NCBI GenBank assembly: GCA_024231975.1
Contig: JAAEQB010000091.1
Location: 35,026-99,025, forward strand
DNA from: Allobosea sp.
GTDB taxonomy: Bacteria > Pseudomonadota > Alphaproteobacteria > Rhizobiales > Beijerinckiaceae
Reading direction: 5' to 3'
Length of the DNA stretch: 64,000 nucleotides
Part shown: positions 16,416-24,914 of the stretch, piece after piece
How positions within the stretch are numbered: the first letter of the stretch is position 1
Layout of the letters: each line of letters begins with the position of its first letter
Translations under genes and position numbers: made by a program
Notes under the pieces: model-generated
The model's database searches: none
Told to the model about the DNA's origin: nothing
What the model saw: only the letters and a program-made list of their open reading frames with translations

Positions 16416-16988
16416 ATGGGCGCGTTCTCCGAGGTCGATCCGGTCATCCGGCGCCTTGGAGCGGGCGAGACGCTGTTTGCCGCCGGAGACGTGACGCGCG
16501 GTTTCTTCGGGGTCCGGGAAGGGCGCGTCAGGCTGGTTCGCTTCGGTATCGACGGTCGCGAGACGGCGCTGTTCACGGCCGGACCGGGGGAGCGCTTCGC
16601 CGAGGCCTCGCTCTTCGCCGAGCGCTACCATTGCGACGCCATCGCCCTCAGCGAAGCCGTCGTCGAGTGCTATCCCAAGGCGGCCTGCCTCGCGCAACTG
16701 GGCGACGATGCGACCGCACGGCTCGACCTGACGGCCGATCTGGCCCGGCAGGTGATGAGGCTGCGCGCGCGGTTGACGCAACGTGACATCCGTTCGGCGC
16801 GAGACCGGGTGCCCGCCTTCCTCGTCGCGGAGGCCGGCGATGACGGACGCACGGTCGCCTTCGACGGCCCTCTCCGAGAGATCGCCGGCGCGATCGGCCT
16901 CACGCCCGAGGCCTGCTACCGGACGCTTGCACGGCTCGAGGCGCAGGGGATGATCGCGCGGGAGGCCGGCCGCATTGTCCTGACATGA
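16416..16988 (+). CDS. Crp/Fnr-family transcriptional regulator
   Basis: 190 residues. The cyclic-nucleotide-binding-like domain (LGAGETLFAAGDVTRGFFGVREGRVRLVR) is followed by a winged helix-turn-helix (LREIAGAIGLTPEACYRTLARLEAQGMI). No N-terminal Fnr-type cysteine cluster is visible, so it is probably not an iron-sulphur sensor. ATG 16416 is preferred over TTG 16410. It lies in the metal operon between exporter and periplasmic protein; its ligand is unknown. Confidence 0.85.
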   Translation: MGAFSEVDPVIRRLGAGETLFAAGDVTRGFFGVREGRVRLVRFGIDGRETALFTAGPGERFAEASLFAERYHCDAIALSEAVVECYPKAACLAQLGDDATARLDLTADLARQVMRLRARLTQRDIRSARDRVPAFLVAEAGDDGRTVAFDGPLREIAGAIGLTPEACYRTLARLEAQGMIAREAGRIVLT

Positions 16989-17047
16989 TCTCGATCATGT
17001 CGCGGTATCAGGTTCTCCGGCAGGTTGGGGCGCGAGGGAGAACCCCG

Positions 17048-17632
17048 ATGAGCCGCCTCACCCTGACCACCGTCCTCGTCCTGATCTCGGCGAGCCTCGC
17101 GTCGGCCGCGCCGGCAGAGGCGCAGACGCACAGCCCCTATGCCGGTGAACAGAGCCGGGCGATCAAGGCGCTGTCGAACAAGGACGTCGACGACCTCACG
17201 CAAGGCCGCGGCACGGGTCTCGCCAAGCCAGCCGAACTCAACCGCTATCCCGGGCCGATGCATGCGCTCGAACTGGTAGAGCCGCTGAAGCTCTCGGGTG
17301 AGCAGCGGCAGGCGCTGGAGGCGATCATGAGGCAGATGAATACCGATGCGAAGGCGCTGGGCGCTGACCTTCTTGGCCTGGAGCGCGAACTCGACGCCGC
17401 CTTCGCCGCGCGCATGATCGACGAGCGACGCCTGAAGGAGCTGACCGCGCAGATCGGAGTCAAGCAAGGAGCGCTGAGGGCGGTCCATCTGGCTGCCCAT
17501 CTTGAAACGGCGGCAGCGCTTTCGGCCGAGCAGATCGCCCACTACGATGTTCTGCGGGGCTATAGCGGCACTGCCGCCGCGCCTGTTCCGGAACCAGGGC
17601 ATGGCGGCGGTCACGGAAGGGCCAAGCAATGA
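17048..17632 (+). CDS. Periplasmic metal-sensor/Spy-CpxP-like protein
   Basis: 194 residues from ATG 17048, which follows a GAGGGAG ribosome-binding site and gives a clean signal peptide (LTLTTVLVLISASLASAAPAEAQ). The mature part is helical with Spy/CpxP/CnrX-type segments (LKLSGEQRQALEAIMRQM, LDAAFAARMIDERRLKELT, LSAEQIAHYDVLRGY). Such proteins buffer metals or chaperone periplasmic proteins. The C-terminus is His/Gly-rich (GHGGGHG). It is the last gene of the plus-strand metal operon. Confidence 0.75.
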   Translation: MSRLTLTTVLVLISASLASAAPAEAQTHSPYAGEQSRAIKALSNKDVDDLTQGRGTGLAKPAELNRYPGPMHALELVEPLKLSGEQRQALEAIMRQMNTDAKALGADLLGLERELDAAFAARMIDERRLKELTAQIGVKQGALRAVHLAAHLETAAALSAEQIAHYDVLRGYSGTAAAPVPEPGHGGGHGRAKQ

Positions 17633-17719
17633 CCACGCGACGACCGAGCTCGCGTTCGCCGCGCGGCTGGCGACATCCAGTTGGTCGGTCCGCTGTTGCC
17701 GGCGGACTCATCGTGCCCG

Positions 17720-18052
17720 TCAGCGTTGGTCGCCGAATTTGCCCACCACGTCGGATGTGCGATCTGGGTGAGCCTTGGACCCTCGGCGCTTTTGCGCATG
17801 GAGCAGCTCGTCGCCTTCGGGCACTGCCAGATCGGCCATGATCGGGCATTCCGGGCGATCGTCACCATGGCAGGTGTGGGCGAGGTGCCGAAGCGTCCGC
17901 GACATGGCCTGAAGCTCGTCGATCTTGGTCTCGAGATCGCGGACATGCTTTAGCGCGAAGCGCTTCACGTCGGCGCGCTGGCGCGGCTCTGTCGTGCCAA
18001 AGTGCCAGAAGTCGTGGGGATCCTCGATCGAAAAGCCGAGGGTGCGAGCGCG
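17720..18052 (-). pseudogene. 3' remnant of a copper-type merR (cueR/hmrR-like) gene
   Basis: The minus strand encodes the C-terminal two-thirds of a MerR-family activator: RARTLGFSIED, ADVKRFALKHVRDLETKIDELQAM, and the metal loop CHGDDRPECPIMADLA with the C-x7-C spacing of Cu(I) sensors. The DNA-binding N-terminus is missing. The reading frame instead runs into the damaged 5' end of tniA (18052 onward), so a deletion joined merR to a transposon end. Non-functional as a regulator. Confidence 0.75.
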
Positions 18053-18079
18053 CTTCGCGAGCAGGGCGTTTCGACTGCG

Positions 18080-18229
18080 CCCAAGCATCATCTCGCGCAA
18101 TCGCTGCGCGCGCCGCGCTCAGAACGCGATTCCACCATGTGAAATCCCGCACGCGACAGGTCGAAATCTTTAGCGCAAATCCGAGCCCCGAATATAGGTT
18201 AAACCTCAGCGAGGACATGGCAATCCACA
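18080..18229. repeat. tniA-side transposon end, copy 2 (remnant)
   Basis: Direct repeat of 10981-11137, about 80% identical by eye, ending at the same TGTGGAT terminus (minus strand). It carries the start of a tniA reading frame, but a 7-base loss relative to copy 1 shifts the frame to an early stop. It is joined on its left to the merR remnant and on its right runs into the first codons of the RHE_PE00001 gene. Confidence 0.7.
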
Positions 18230-19389
18230 TTTGCAATCGGCTAGGGAAAGCGACAGAGGCCGCGGCGATTGCGCTCGCCCGCTGCGACGAGCGCCTTTCC
18301 CGCGCAAATCCCGTCCTGGCCGAAGGCGCGCGCCAGCGCGGTCACGCCTTTGAAGCCCAGGCGCTGATCGGGCTCACCGGGGGCCTGTGCCCGCTCGAAG
18401 ATCTCGTCCTGCACGACGCCGGCATGGATGTGCGCAGCCCGACCCGCGAGATCGCGCGGGCTGCGACCATGCTGGACGAGCGCCGACGCCTGGCCCGGCG
18501 CGAGCCGGCCGAGATCCTGAGTCCGGGCGCCCTACGCCTGCGTCTGGGCATCGCAGGATCAGAGGGACCGGAGCAGACGGATACGCGTGAGACCTCGTCG
18601 CTGGCCGCGAAAAATGTCGCGGCGCCATGGGACCGGATCGGAGAGGAAGACGACGATGAGGACCACGCCAGCGAAGATCATCTCGACCTGGAGGGCGAGG
18701 ACGATCCTGCCGCCGATCCGGCCTTCGCTGAGATCGATGCGCTCTTGGTGCGCACACGAAAAAAGCTCGACGCGTGGAACGATCTGACCTCTGACGAAGG
18801 CCGCAAAAATCTGACCTTGCGCGATCCCGGCTATGACGCGGCCGGACGGTTTGGGCGCTGGCAACAAATCCTGGAGGAGGGCAGGGGGCTGCCGGCCGCG
18901 CTCGCTGCTGCGCTCGCGCTCGATGCCTGGCTGTGGCTCGAGCCGTCCGAGCGCGCCGGCGAGCTCGGCTTTGCGTTTGCCGCGACCGTGTTGCGGCAGC
19001 GCGGGGTGGCGGACGTGCATTTGCCGGCGCTTGCGCTGGGGTTGAGGCGGAGGCGGTTTCGGTGGGGGCCGCACCTGCCGCTTGCCGTGCGGGTCACGGG
19101 GCTGCTTGGCGCCTTTGCCGAGGCGGCCGCGTTCGGGCAGGCCGATCTCGATCGGCTGTCGCTGGCGCGGACGCTGATGCTGCGCAGGTGTCAAAATAGA
19201 AGGGGGAATTCGAAACTGGCGGAACTGGTCGACCTGTTCGTATCGTCGCCGCTGGTCACCGTGCAGCTCGCGGCCGTGCGGTTGAAGGTCACGCCGCAGG
19301 CGATCGAGGCCATGCTGAAGCAGCTCGGGGGGAGCCTGCCGCGCGAGCTGACGGGCCGAAAGCGCTATCGGGCATGGGGGATCGTGTGA
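18217..19389 (+). CDS. RHE_PE00001 family protein (DUF1612 / HTH)
   Basis: About 390 residues. It matches the family found near alphaproteobacterial plasmid replication regions: ARCDERLSR, LCPLEDLVLHDAGMDVRSPTREI, a central acidic stretch (EEDDDEDHASEDHLDLEGEDD) and a C-terminal helix-turn-helix (LVDLFVSSPLVTVQLAAVRLKVTPQAIEAM). It ends in GRKRYRAWGIV. Function is unknown, presumably DNA-binding. ATG 18217 is taken as the start, although the frame runs back through transposon-end DNA to 18139. The native first codons may have been replaced by the insertion. Confidence 0.75.
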   Translation: MAIHICNRLGKATEAAAIALARCDERLSRANPVLAEGARQRGHAFEAQALIGLTGGLCPLEDLVLHDAGMDVRSPTREIARAATMLDERRRLARREPAEILSPGALRLRLGIAGSEGPEQTDTRETSSLAAKNVAAPWDRIGEEDDDEDHASEDHLDLEGEDDPAADPAFAEIDALLVRTRKKLDAWNDLTSDEGRKNLTLRDPGYDAAGRFGRWQQILEEGRGLPAALAAALALDAWLWLEPSERAGELGFAFAATVLRQRGVADVHLPALALGLRRRRFRWGPHLPLAVRVTGLLGAFAEAAAFGQADLDRLSLARTLMLRRCQNRRGNSKLAELVDLFVSSPLVTVQLAAVRLKVTPQAIEAMLKQLGGSLPRELTGRKRYRAWGIV

Positions 19390-19499
19390 TTAGATAAAAT
19401 ATAAAGTCGGATGCGCGCGGCCGACGTGGCTTTGGCCTGCGCCATGTCCAAGGAATCACGCTACGGGTTCGCGGGGGCGGACCGCTGGTGCTTACCCCG

Positions 19500-19603
19500 C
19501 CAGATCTCTTGCAGCGCTGGCTCGGCCGCGCATCCATCCGGTTGGACGAAGCCAAACCCTTCGTCGAATTGAACCACTTCACTGTGCCGGTCGCCGTGAC
19601 GCA
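19500..19603 (-). pseudogene. Frameshifted cold-shock protein remnant
   Basis: The minus strand reads TATGTVKWFNSTKG and then, one frame over, GFGFVQPDG: the RNP1 region of CspA-type cold-shock proteins with a one-base deletion between the two parts. Similarity fades after that. The rest of the gap 19390-19807 (418 bases) holds nothing else I can support. Confidence 0.6.
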
Positions 19604-19807
19604 TCGCTTCTGGTCGGATGCCATGCCAGGGCGCGCGAAATCGGCAACCGGAGCAGCGCAACGGATGGCAATAGGTCCGGGAACGTCATGTCGGCTTGCG
19701 CTCGTTTCTGCAGGTGGCTTCGCTACCGCCGCGTAGCGAATGTGTTCGCGTTTTGTTCTTGACAAGCAGCGCGGTCTGACTTCAGCTTCCGCTGCATCAT
19801 CACAAAG

Positions 19808-20293
19808 CTATTTCTGCTGCAGCATGGCAATGCGTCGCGCTCTCCCCGCATCCCAGCGCCGCTCTGACCACAGCCAAAGTCGGGCGCCACGCACGACGAT
19901 TCTGACCCGCCCTTCGGTCTCGGCGTCGAGGTGCGATGCAAGGACTGCCGGCAGGATCGTTCGCCCTGCCACATCAACCGACAATCGCAGGTACCGATCC
20001 ATGGCTGCCAATGCAACGTCGTGCTTGTCGACCTCATCAGCGGCGTCGATCAGGGTGCGTATTTTAGCCAGCATCTCTGGCCCTGCAGGCTGCCACGGCA
20101 CCAGCTCGGCATTCCGGCCAGCCTCAGCGATCGCAAGGACCCCTCCACTAGCCTGCCTCAGCCAAACCAGTCGTTGGCGCACGGCAGGCGGGAACGTCAG
20201 CCGCGCCTTCGAGGCGAGCGAGACGACATCTGTCCAGACGTCCTCCCTGAGGCCTGCGACGGGGTTCCAAGCGGGTGGGCGTCCAGTTTTCAT
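19808..20293 (-). CDS. AbrB/MraZ-like swapped-hairpin protein
   Basis: 161 residues from ATG 20293; a TTG at 20341 is the alternative. Two segments look like SpoVT-AbrB/MraZ beta-hairpins: ARLTFPPAVRQRL with VLAIAEAG, and GRTILPAVLASHL with VRIVVRGARLWLWSERRW. MraZ-type proteins are DNA-binding repressors, and AbrB-type ones serve as antitoxins. It is divergent from the three-gene cluster at 20447-22882 across a 153-base gap, so it may regulate or neutralise it. Inference only. Confidence 0.55.
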   Translation of the reverse strand: MKTGRPPAWNPVAGLREDVWTDVVSLASKARLTFPPAVRQRLVWLRQASGGVLAIAEAGRNAELVPWQPAGPEMLAKIRTLIDAADEVDKHDVALAAMDRYLRLSVDVAGRTILPAVLASHLDAETEGRVRIVVRGARLWLWSERRWDAGRARRIAMLQQK

Positions 20294-20446
20294 GGGACAA
20301 TTTGGAAAGAAGTTGCAGCTCCTTTTGCACAGGTTATCCAAAGGATGTAAACAGGAAGGCGACGCAATTTCGGCCGCTTTTCAGGCAGCCGGTTTGTGTT
20401 CTGCAGGCTTACGCAACATGTTGGCAGCCGAGCTTGGGAAAAAATC

Positions 20447-21214
20447 ATGTCAGCCGTTACAGCTATTCGCAGGTCACATTCTGAGCCGCTCAATGGCGCG
20501 CGGCTGACGGAAGAGTTCGTCTGCTGGTCCCGCATGCAGGCCGAGGCGGGCCAGGCGCTTGCGGCGATCGTTCGCCGCAAGGAAATGGAGCGGCACGCTG
20601 GCAACGGCGTATTCTGCTGGGGCGTCGGGAGCGCTCCCGCGCTCGCAGCAAGTGCCCTTGCGAAGCTGCACTATCCCGTCCGGGCGGTGTTTTCGGTGAT
20701 GAAAGGCCGGCCGAAAGCTGTCGACGTTGCACCGTCTCGGACGGTGGCTTGGCGTCGCTTCGTCGATCCCGACGGGGTCTCTCGTATATTGCCGCGCAAC
20801 GTGCTGGTTACGAGCAGGGCTGATAGCGCCAACGGTCCAAAGGAGCGGCATTTCGCGTTGATGTGCCGGACAGAGAACAAACTCGAACTGAAAAGCGGCA
20901 AGTCATTCGATCCTGGTGCCTATCGCAACGCAGGGGGAACAGGAGCGCCGGTGGGCGCCTCACAGGTTACGGCGCTGCTGCGCAGGGTGTCAGCAGAGAG
21001 CGAGCAGTCCGATTATGAGGAGAACCTGAGCGCCTGGCTGACCGCGGGATATTGGGTTCGGCTCGCTGATCCGATCGAGCTATCCCCAGATTTCAACCGT
21101 GTGGATGCGCAAGAGAAGCACAATCCGGAGGACTGGATTGAATTCGCGGATTGGGCTCGCCAGTCTCAGCGAACTGAGCGGTCCCATGGCGTCTCGCCAG
21201 GGATGCTGCTTTGA
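20447..21214 (+). CDS. Unknown protein, first gene of the ImmA-PIN cluster
   Basis: 255 residues; ATG 20447 is the first good start. I recognise no family. Visible features are an N-terminal helical part (LTEEFVCWSRMQAEAGQALAAIVRRKEMER), a basic middle (RTVAWRRF) and an acidic, Trp-containing C-terminal part (NPEDWIEFADWARQ). It is 35 bases from the ImmA/IrrE-like gene in the same direction. Probably cotranscribed with the protease and PIN genes. Confidence 0.6.
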   Translation: MSAVTAIRRSHSEPLNGARLTEEFVCWSRMQAEAGQALAAIVRRKEMERHAGNGVFCWGVGSAPALAASALAKLHYPVRAVFSVMKGRPKAVDVAPSRTVAWRRFVDPDGVSRILPRNVLVTSRADSANGPKERHFALMCRTENKLELKSGKSFDPGAYRNAGGTGAPVGASQVTALLRRVSAESEQSDYEENLSAWLTAGYWVRLADPIELSPDFNRVDAQEKHNPEDWIEFADWARQSQRTERSHGVSPGMLL

Positions 21215-21249
21215 GTTCATCACGCCTGAAGCCGATTTGAGAGACGCTT

Positions 21250-22239
21250 TTGGACCAACGCTCGCAGGCACTCATCGATGAACTGAGAAGCGCAGGCCTG
21301 AGCCGGGAAGCGATTGATGCTGCTTGGCCGACGTGGTGGAGTGACGAAGCGGCCAAGAGTCCGTCCGCACAGGCAGAGCTGCGTTTCGCACTGTCGCGAA
21401 ACCTCGGCCTATCTCCGCAATCTCTTCTCGGCGAGCGCGTCGAGTTCGTTTGGGATGACTCGGCACGGTTCAAAAACCTCACCGCGAATGAGCCGATCTC
21501 CAGAGGCGCGCTGGCGTCGTTCGGCGTCGCGGTTGCTCGCCTGCTCGTGCGCGCGACGCCGGCACGCCTTTCAGTGACCGGCGTCCCCGCTGAAGCGCTC
21601 AGAAGTTCGGTCATTAAGGCGCGCGGCATGGTCGACTTGGTAGGCTTGCTGTCTACTTGCTGGTCCCTGGGCGTTCCGGTGATCCACCTCAGGGTATTTC
21701 CCCTTCCCGCGAAGTCCATGCGTGCCATGGTGGTTGAAGTTGGCGGGCGCCACGCGGTCCTGCTTGGACGTGATGCCAATTACCCGGCGCCTGTGCTGTT
21801 CACTCTGGCGCATGAGGTCGGCCACGCTGCACTCGGCCACACGGCCGGAGAGGCCGCCATAGTCGATGTGGGCGACTTCACCGTATCGGCTGAAGATAAT
21901 GAGGAGCGGGATGCGGACACCTACGCCATGCAGCTGTTGACGGGAGAAAGCGCACCCGCAATCACGGTGAGCACCGACCGTTTCAGCGCGCAGAGCCTTG
22001 CCCAGCAATGCCTGTCCGAGGGGCCTCCCCGCGGCATCGAACCCGGCACGCTGGCTCTGTGCGTCGGACATGTTCAAAATAACTGGGCCGTCGCAAATGC
22101 AGCCCTCCGCGTAATCTATACTGAGAGCAAACCTGTCTGGCAGGAGGTCAACAAGATCGCCACGCAGCAGCTCGACTGGAACGCGCTGAGCTATGAGTCA
22201 GCGAACTATGTCAGGGCACTGCTCGGCGGCCATGACTGA
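21250..22239 (+). CDS. ImmA/IrrE-type zinc metallopeptidase
   Basis: 329 residues. The zincin motif is HEVGHAALGH (HExxH), with a downstream ENEERDADTYAMQLL segment supplying the third ligand, as in ImmA/IrrE proteases that cleave or release repressors. The N-terminal ~100 residues (SREAIDAAWPTWWSDEAAKS, ELRFALSRNLGLSPQSLL) are extra to the peptidase. The start is TTG 21250, preceded by GAGAG. The 3' end overlaps the PIN gene by 8 bases, implying coupled translation. Confidence 0.8.
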   Translation: MDQRSQALIDELRSAGLSREAIDAAWPTWWSDEAAKSPSAQAELRFALSRNLGLSPQSLLGERVEFVWDDSARFKNLTANEPISRGALASFGVAVARLLVRATPARLSVTGVPAEALRSSVIKARGMVDLVGLLSTCWSLGVPVIHLRVFPLPAKSMRAMVVEVGGRHAVLLGRDANYPAPVLFTLAHEVGHAALGHTAGEAAIVDVGDFTVSAEDNEERDADTYAMQLLTGESAPAITVSTDRFSAQSLAQQCLSEGPPRGIEPGTLALCVGHVQNNWAVANAALRVIYTESKPVWQEVNKIATQQLDWNALSYESANYVRALLGGHD

Positions 22240-22882
22240 CACGCTCCTCGACAACGACATCGTCATGAAGGTCTGCTGCTACGGCTTGCAGCAGGAGACT
22301 CTCGACATACTGACGGATTGTGGCCGAGTGCCCGCGGTGCTGCCCGTAACCAGGTTTGTGGCGACCGACCGGCTGGAGCGCTCGGTCCCGATAGAGGCCC
22401 GAACGGCAACCCTCGACCGGCTTGCGTCGATGCTGGCGTCCCTAGGGGTAGCAGAGCCGGATTCCGGCGAACTGCAGCTTGCCGCCTCATTTGAAGCCGA
22501 AGCTCAACGACTGAACCTAGAGCTTGATATCGGCGAAAGTCAGCTCCTTGCGATGCTCATCAGTCGGAAGCTTCGCCTCCTGGTAACTGGAGACAAGCGC
22601 GCCATCCGCGCGATCGAATCCGTTGCCGGCGCATCGGCCGCGGCTTCATTGGCCTGTCTGGAGCAACTCACTGCGAGCCTCATCGAGCGGATCGGCCTAG
22701 CCAACGTACTGGCCCGCATCTGCTCGAACCCGAGTGTCGACCGAGCCCTGTTCAATTGCTTCGGCTGCCACTCCGGCGGCGCCGAAGCGGCGGCAGTAAC
22801 CGAAGGCCTGCGAAGCTACATCGCGGACCTTCGCAGCGGCGCCAGCCGGGTTCTAATCGCTTCCGACAGGCTGGCCGGGTGA
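22232..22882 (+). CDS. PIN-domain-like nuclease
   Basis: 216 residues. Acidic residues expected for a PIN domain appear in order: LLDNDIVMK (Asp7, Asp9), LDIGESQLLAM (Glu) and LLVTGDKRAI (Asp). A further helical part follows (TASLIERIGLANVLARIC, FNCFGCHSGGAEAA). PIN proteins are RNases in toxins and defence modules. ATG 22232 is inside the 3' end of the protease gene. The gene converges on and overlaps the next minus-strand gene by 30 bases. Confidence 0.65.
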   Translation: MTDTLLDNDIVMKVCCYGLQQETLDILTDCGRVPAVLPVTRFVATDRLERSVPIEARTATLDRLASMLASLGVAEPDSGELQLAASFEAEAQRLNLELDIGESQLLAMLISRKLRLLVTGDKRAIRAIESVAGASAAASLACLEQLTASLIERIGLANVLARICSNPSVDRALFNCFGCHSGGAEAAAVTEGLRSYIADLRSGASRVLIASDRLAG

Positions 22883-23455
22883 GTTCCGCAGGAGCACTGC
22901 AAAGGGCGCTTGCAGCTCGGCAACTAGGCTGATGCGCACGATCCTGGGCGTTCCTTCGTTCACCGCTTCGGGCCTATCCAGCACCTCCAAGCAAGCCTTG
23001 TCGACGCGCCCGCGCAGATAGCGGCTACCAATTCGTCCCGTGCTCGGCCCGACAGGAACCTGCGTCTGATCGAGTGGCAACTCCATCTCACAGCGTTGCA
23101 GGTTCCTGATGACGAGCGCGTAGCGAGAGCCCAGGACGTTGATGTCGGGGTGGATATCCTCCCAGCTGACGCCATCGACGGAGAACTGATCAGCCCGGAT
23201 CGGATCTGCCTGATGCCGGGAATCCATGGTCTCCATGACCAAGTGGATAGGCTCGTTGCGTGCCTCGAAGGAGCTCGCAAAGGGCTGCACCATCGATCGG
23301 GGATGGCAGGTCCCGCCGCCATAGCCCCACATGCCGAAGCCGGCTTCCTCGATCTCCCTCGTCTTCCTCAGGATAATCTCGTCGAGATCCTCCTGCGCGT
23401 GCGTTCCCACTTTCATGAAGAGCACGCCGGCGCCCGGCCGGATGATATCGTTCAC
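22853..23455 (-). CDS. Unknown protein, third gene of the kinase/BpsA-like operon
   Basis: 200 residues, no family recognised. Distinctive conserved-looking motifs are GAGVLFMKVGTHAQE, EIEEAGFGMWGYGGGTCHP, MDSRHQADPIRADQFSVDG and NVLGSRYALVIRNL. The cluster of Gly, Cys, His and Lys residues suggests an enzyme or ligand-binding fold. Its start overlaps the stop of the BpsA-like gene (ATGA), making it the last gene of a tightly coupled operon. Confidence 0.7.
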   Translation of the reverse strand: MNDIIRPGAGVLFMKVGTHAQEDLDEIILRKTREIEEAGFGMWGYGGGTCHPRSMVQPFASSFEARNEPIHLVMETMDSRHQADPIRADQFSVDGVSWEDIHPDINVLGSRYALVIRNLQRCEMELPLDQTQVPVGPSTGRIGSRYLRGRVDKACLEVLDRPEAVNEGTPRIVRISLVAELQAPFAVLLRNSPGQPVGSD

Positions 23456-24297
23456 CCTCGATCCCCCTTCAGTTCGAGTTCGTATTCGTCGTCGTGTGCC
23501 TTCCCATAGTCGATGCGCTTGCGCTCACGGACATAATGCACGCGCGCGCCCTGGTCCCTGCCATAGAAATTTTCCAATCGCTCAGCGGACGCCGGCGCGC
23601 TTGGACGGAAGCGCGAAAGGTTGCCCGGCAGCGAACTGACGTACAGGTTGCAGGACTGCAGGTTCTCATCGAGATGGTAGCTGTGCAGCTTGCGCTGCAT
23701 CCTTGAGACATAAAAGCCTCGCTCGCGCGAGAATCCCTGCACGTTCGACAGTACGATCTTCGGCCAGTCCAGCTCGTCATCATCCGCGATGACGATCATT
23801 CCGTCGCCCTCGTACCCGATGGCTTCGATACCGCGCTCTACGAACAGGTTCACGCTCCCCCCCTCGTTATGCGCCCCCCAAGGGGGGTTCGTGTAGAAGC
23901 AGTCGTACTTGTCCGTGATCGGAAACGCGTCGAGGCAGTTGTAAAGAACCGCATCCAGGTCCTCAATCTGCTCGGCTTTCGCGAACCTCATGACGGCGTT
24001 GACCGTGCGCTCGTCAAAATCGAAGACCGTGATCCTTTCCGGGCCGAAGCCCAGGACGTTACGGCGCTTCAGATAGGCGACACATACGCTGATCGCATCG
24101 CCATCGCCGATGAATGCGAGCCGTTTCCCATCAGCCCAGTTGGCCACGATCTCGCTTTGAAGGACCATATCTCCAGCCTTCATGTGGATCTGATCGAAAT
24201 CCCGCAATGGTTTGGGCCGATTTTGGACAACGTCCGAGACAGCATTGATTGCGGCCCGCAGATCTACACGTGGCCGCTCTTTTGGGTCCGCCGTCAT
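23452..24297 (-). CDS. BpsA (DUF43)-like Rossmann enzyme with an NPPW motif
   Basis: 281 residues. The layout resembles N4-bis(aminopropyl)spermidine synthase (BpsA, DUF43): DQIHMKAGDMVLQSEIV, GKRLAFIGDGDAISVCVAYL (nucleotide-binding glycine loop), ITVFDFDERTVNAVM, then FYTNPPWG. The NPPW is also the catalytic motif of adenine-N6 methyltransferases, so the enzyme could aminopropylate or methylate. It is translationally coupled at both ends (ATGA overlaps). Fold assignment is fairly sure; reaction unknown. Confidence 0.65.
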   Translation of the reverse strand: MTADPKERPRVDLRAAINAVSDVVQNRPKPLRDFDQIHMKAGDMVLQSEIVANWADGKRLAFIGDGDAISVCVAYLKRRNVLGFGPERITVFDFDERTVNAVMRFAKAEQIEDLDAVLYNCLDAFPITDKYDCFYTNPPWGAHNEGGSVNLFVERGIEAIGYEGDGMIVIADDDELDWPKIVLSNVQGFSRERGFYVSRMQRKLHSYHLDENLQSCNLYVSSLPGNLSRFRPSAPASAERLENFYGRDQGARVHYVRERKRIDYGKAHDDEYELELKGDRG

Positions 24298-24884
24298 ACG
24301 AGCCTCTCCCGCAAGCGCTCGAGAAGCTCATCCCGGTCGACTGACGTGTCGAATAAATAGACAGGAGCGAAAGCTAGGATGCCGTAAGTTGCCGCTACTG
24401 ACGCTTGCAGGGTCGTATGGAGGCGCGCTTCCTCCTCCGTCACCATCGGCCGACCGCCCGCTGCACGTTCTATGCGTCGCTGGGTCTCGTCCGGGCTCAC
24501 GTAGAAAACCCAAATCTCATCGGGTGCGAGTTTTTGGATCTGATCCCCTGAAAATGCAGTGACTCGGTAGCCATACTGCTCCTTGGTGACCGGGTGACTG
24601 TCGATCAAGATCGGATGGGCGCCTCGGTTTCCTTCGACAAAGGCCAGCAACTGCCGATCTTGCTCCGCGATGTCGTCCGGCGTCACCACCAGCGCTGACT
24701 TGGATCTCAGATCGTCTTGGTCCGAAACTGCACCCGTACGAGCTTTGACGTACTCGGTAAGCCGCGCCCCGTACTCCCACATAAACAGATCCGGCACGAT
24801 GGCGGTGAGTGCGGTCAGCGTCGTGCTTTTACCTGCTGCCGGCGCGCCTGTGACGTAGATGACCTTTGCCAAAGTTTTCCCCAT
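24294..24884 (-). CDS. Adenylate-kinase-like P-loop NTPase
   Basis: 196 residues. Walker A is VTGAPAAGKST (about residues 10-20). A lid-like region carries basic residues (SPDETQRRIERAAGG), and DEIWVFYVSP with HPILIDSHPV fits small-molecule or nucleotide kinases. It is first in the minus-strand operon kinase - BpsA-like - unknown. A perfect palindrome overlapping a likely -10 lies just upstream (24915-24938). Confidence 0.75.
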   Translation of the reverse strand: MGKTLAKVIYVTGAPAAGKSTTLTALTAIVPDLFMWEYGARLTEYVKARTGAVSDQDDLRSKSALVVTPDDIAEQDRQLLAFVEGNRGAHPILIDSHPVTKEQYGYRVTAFSGDQIQKLAPDEIWVFYVSPDETQRRIERAAGGRPMVTEEEARLHTTLQASVAATYGILAFAPVYLFDTSVDRDELLERLRERLV

Positions 24885-24914
24885 ATCTAGCGTCCATCTT
24901 CACGTGGACCACTT

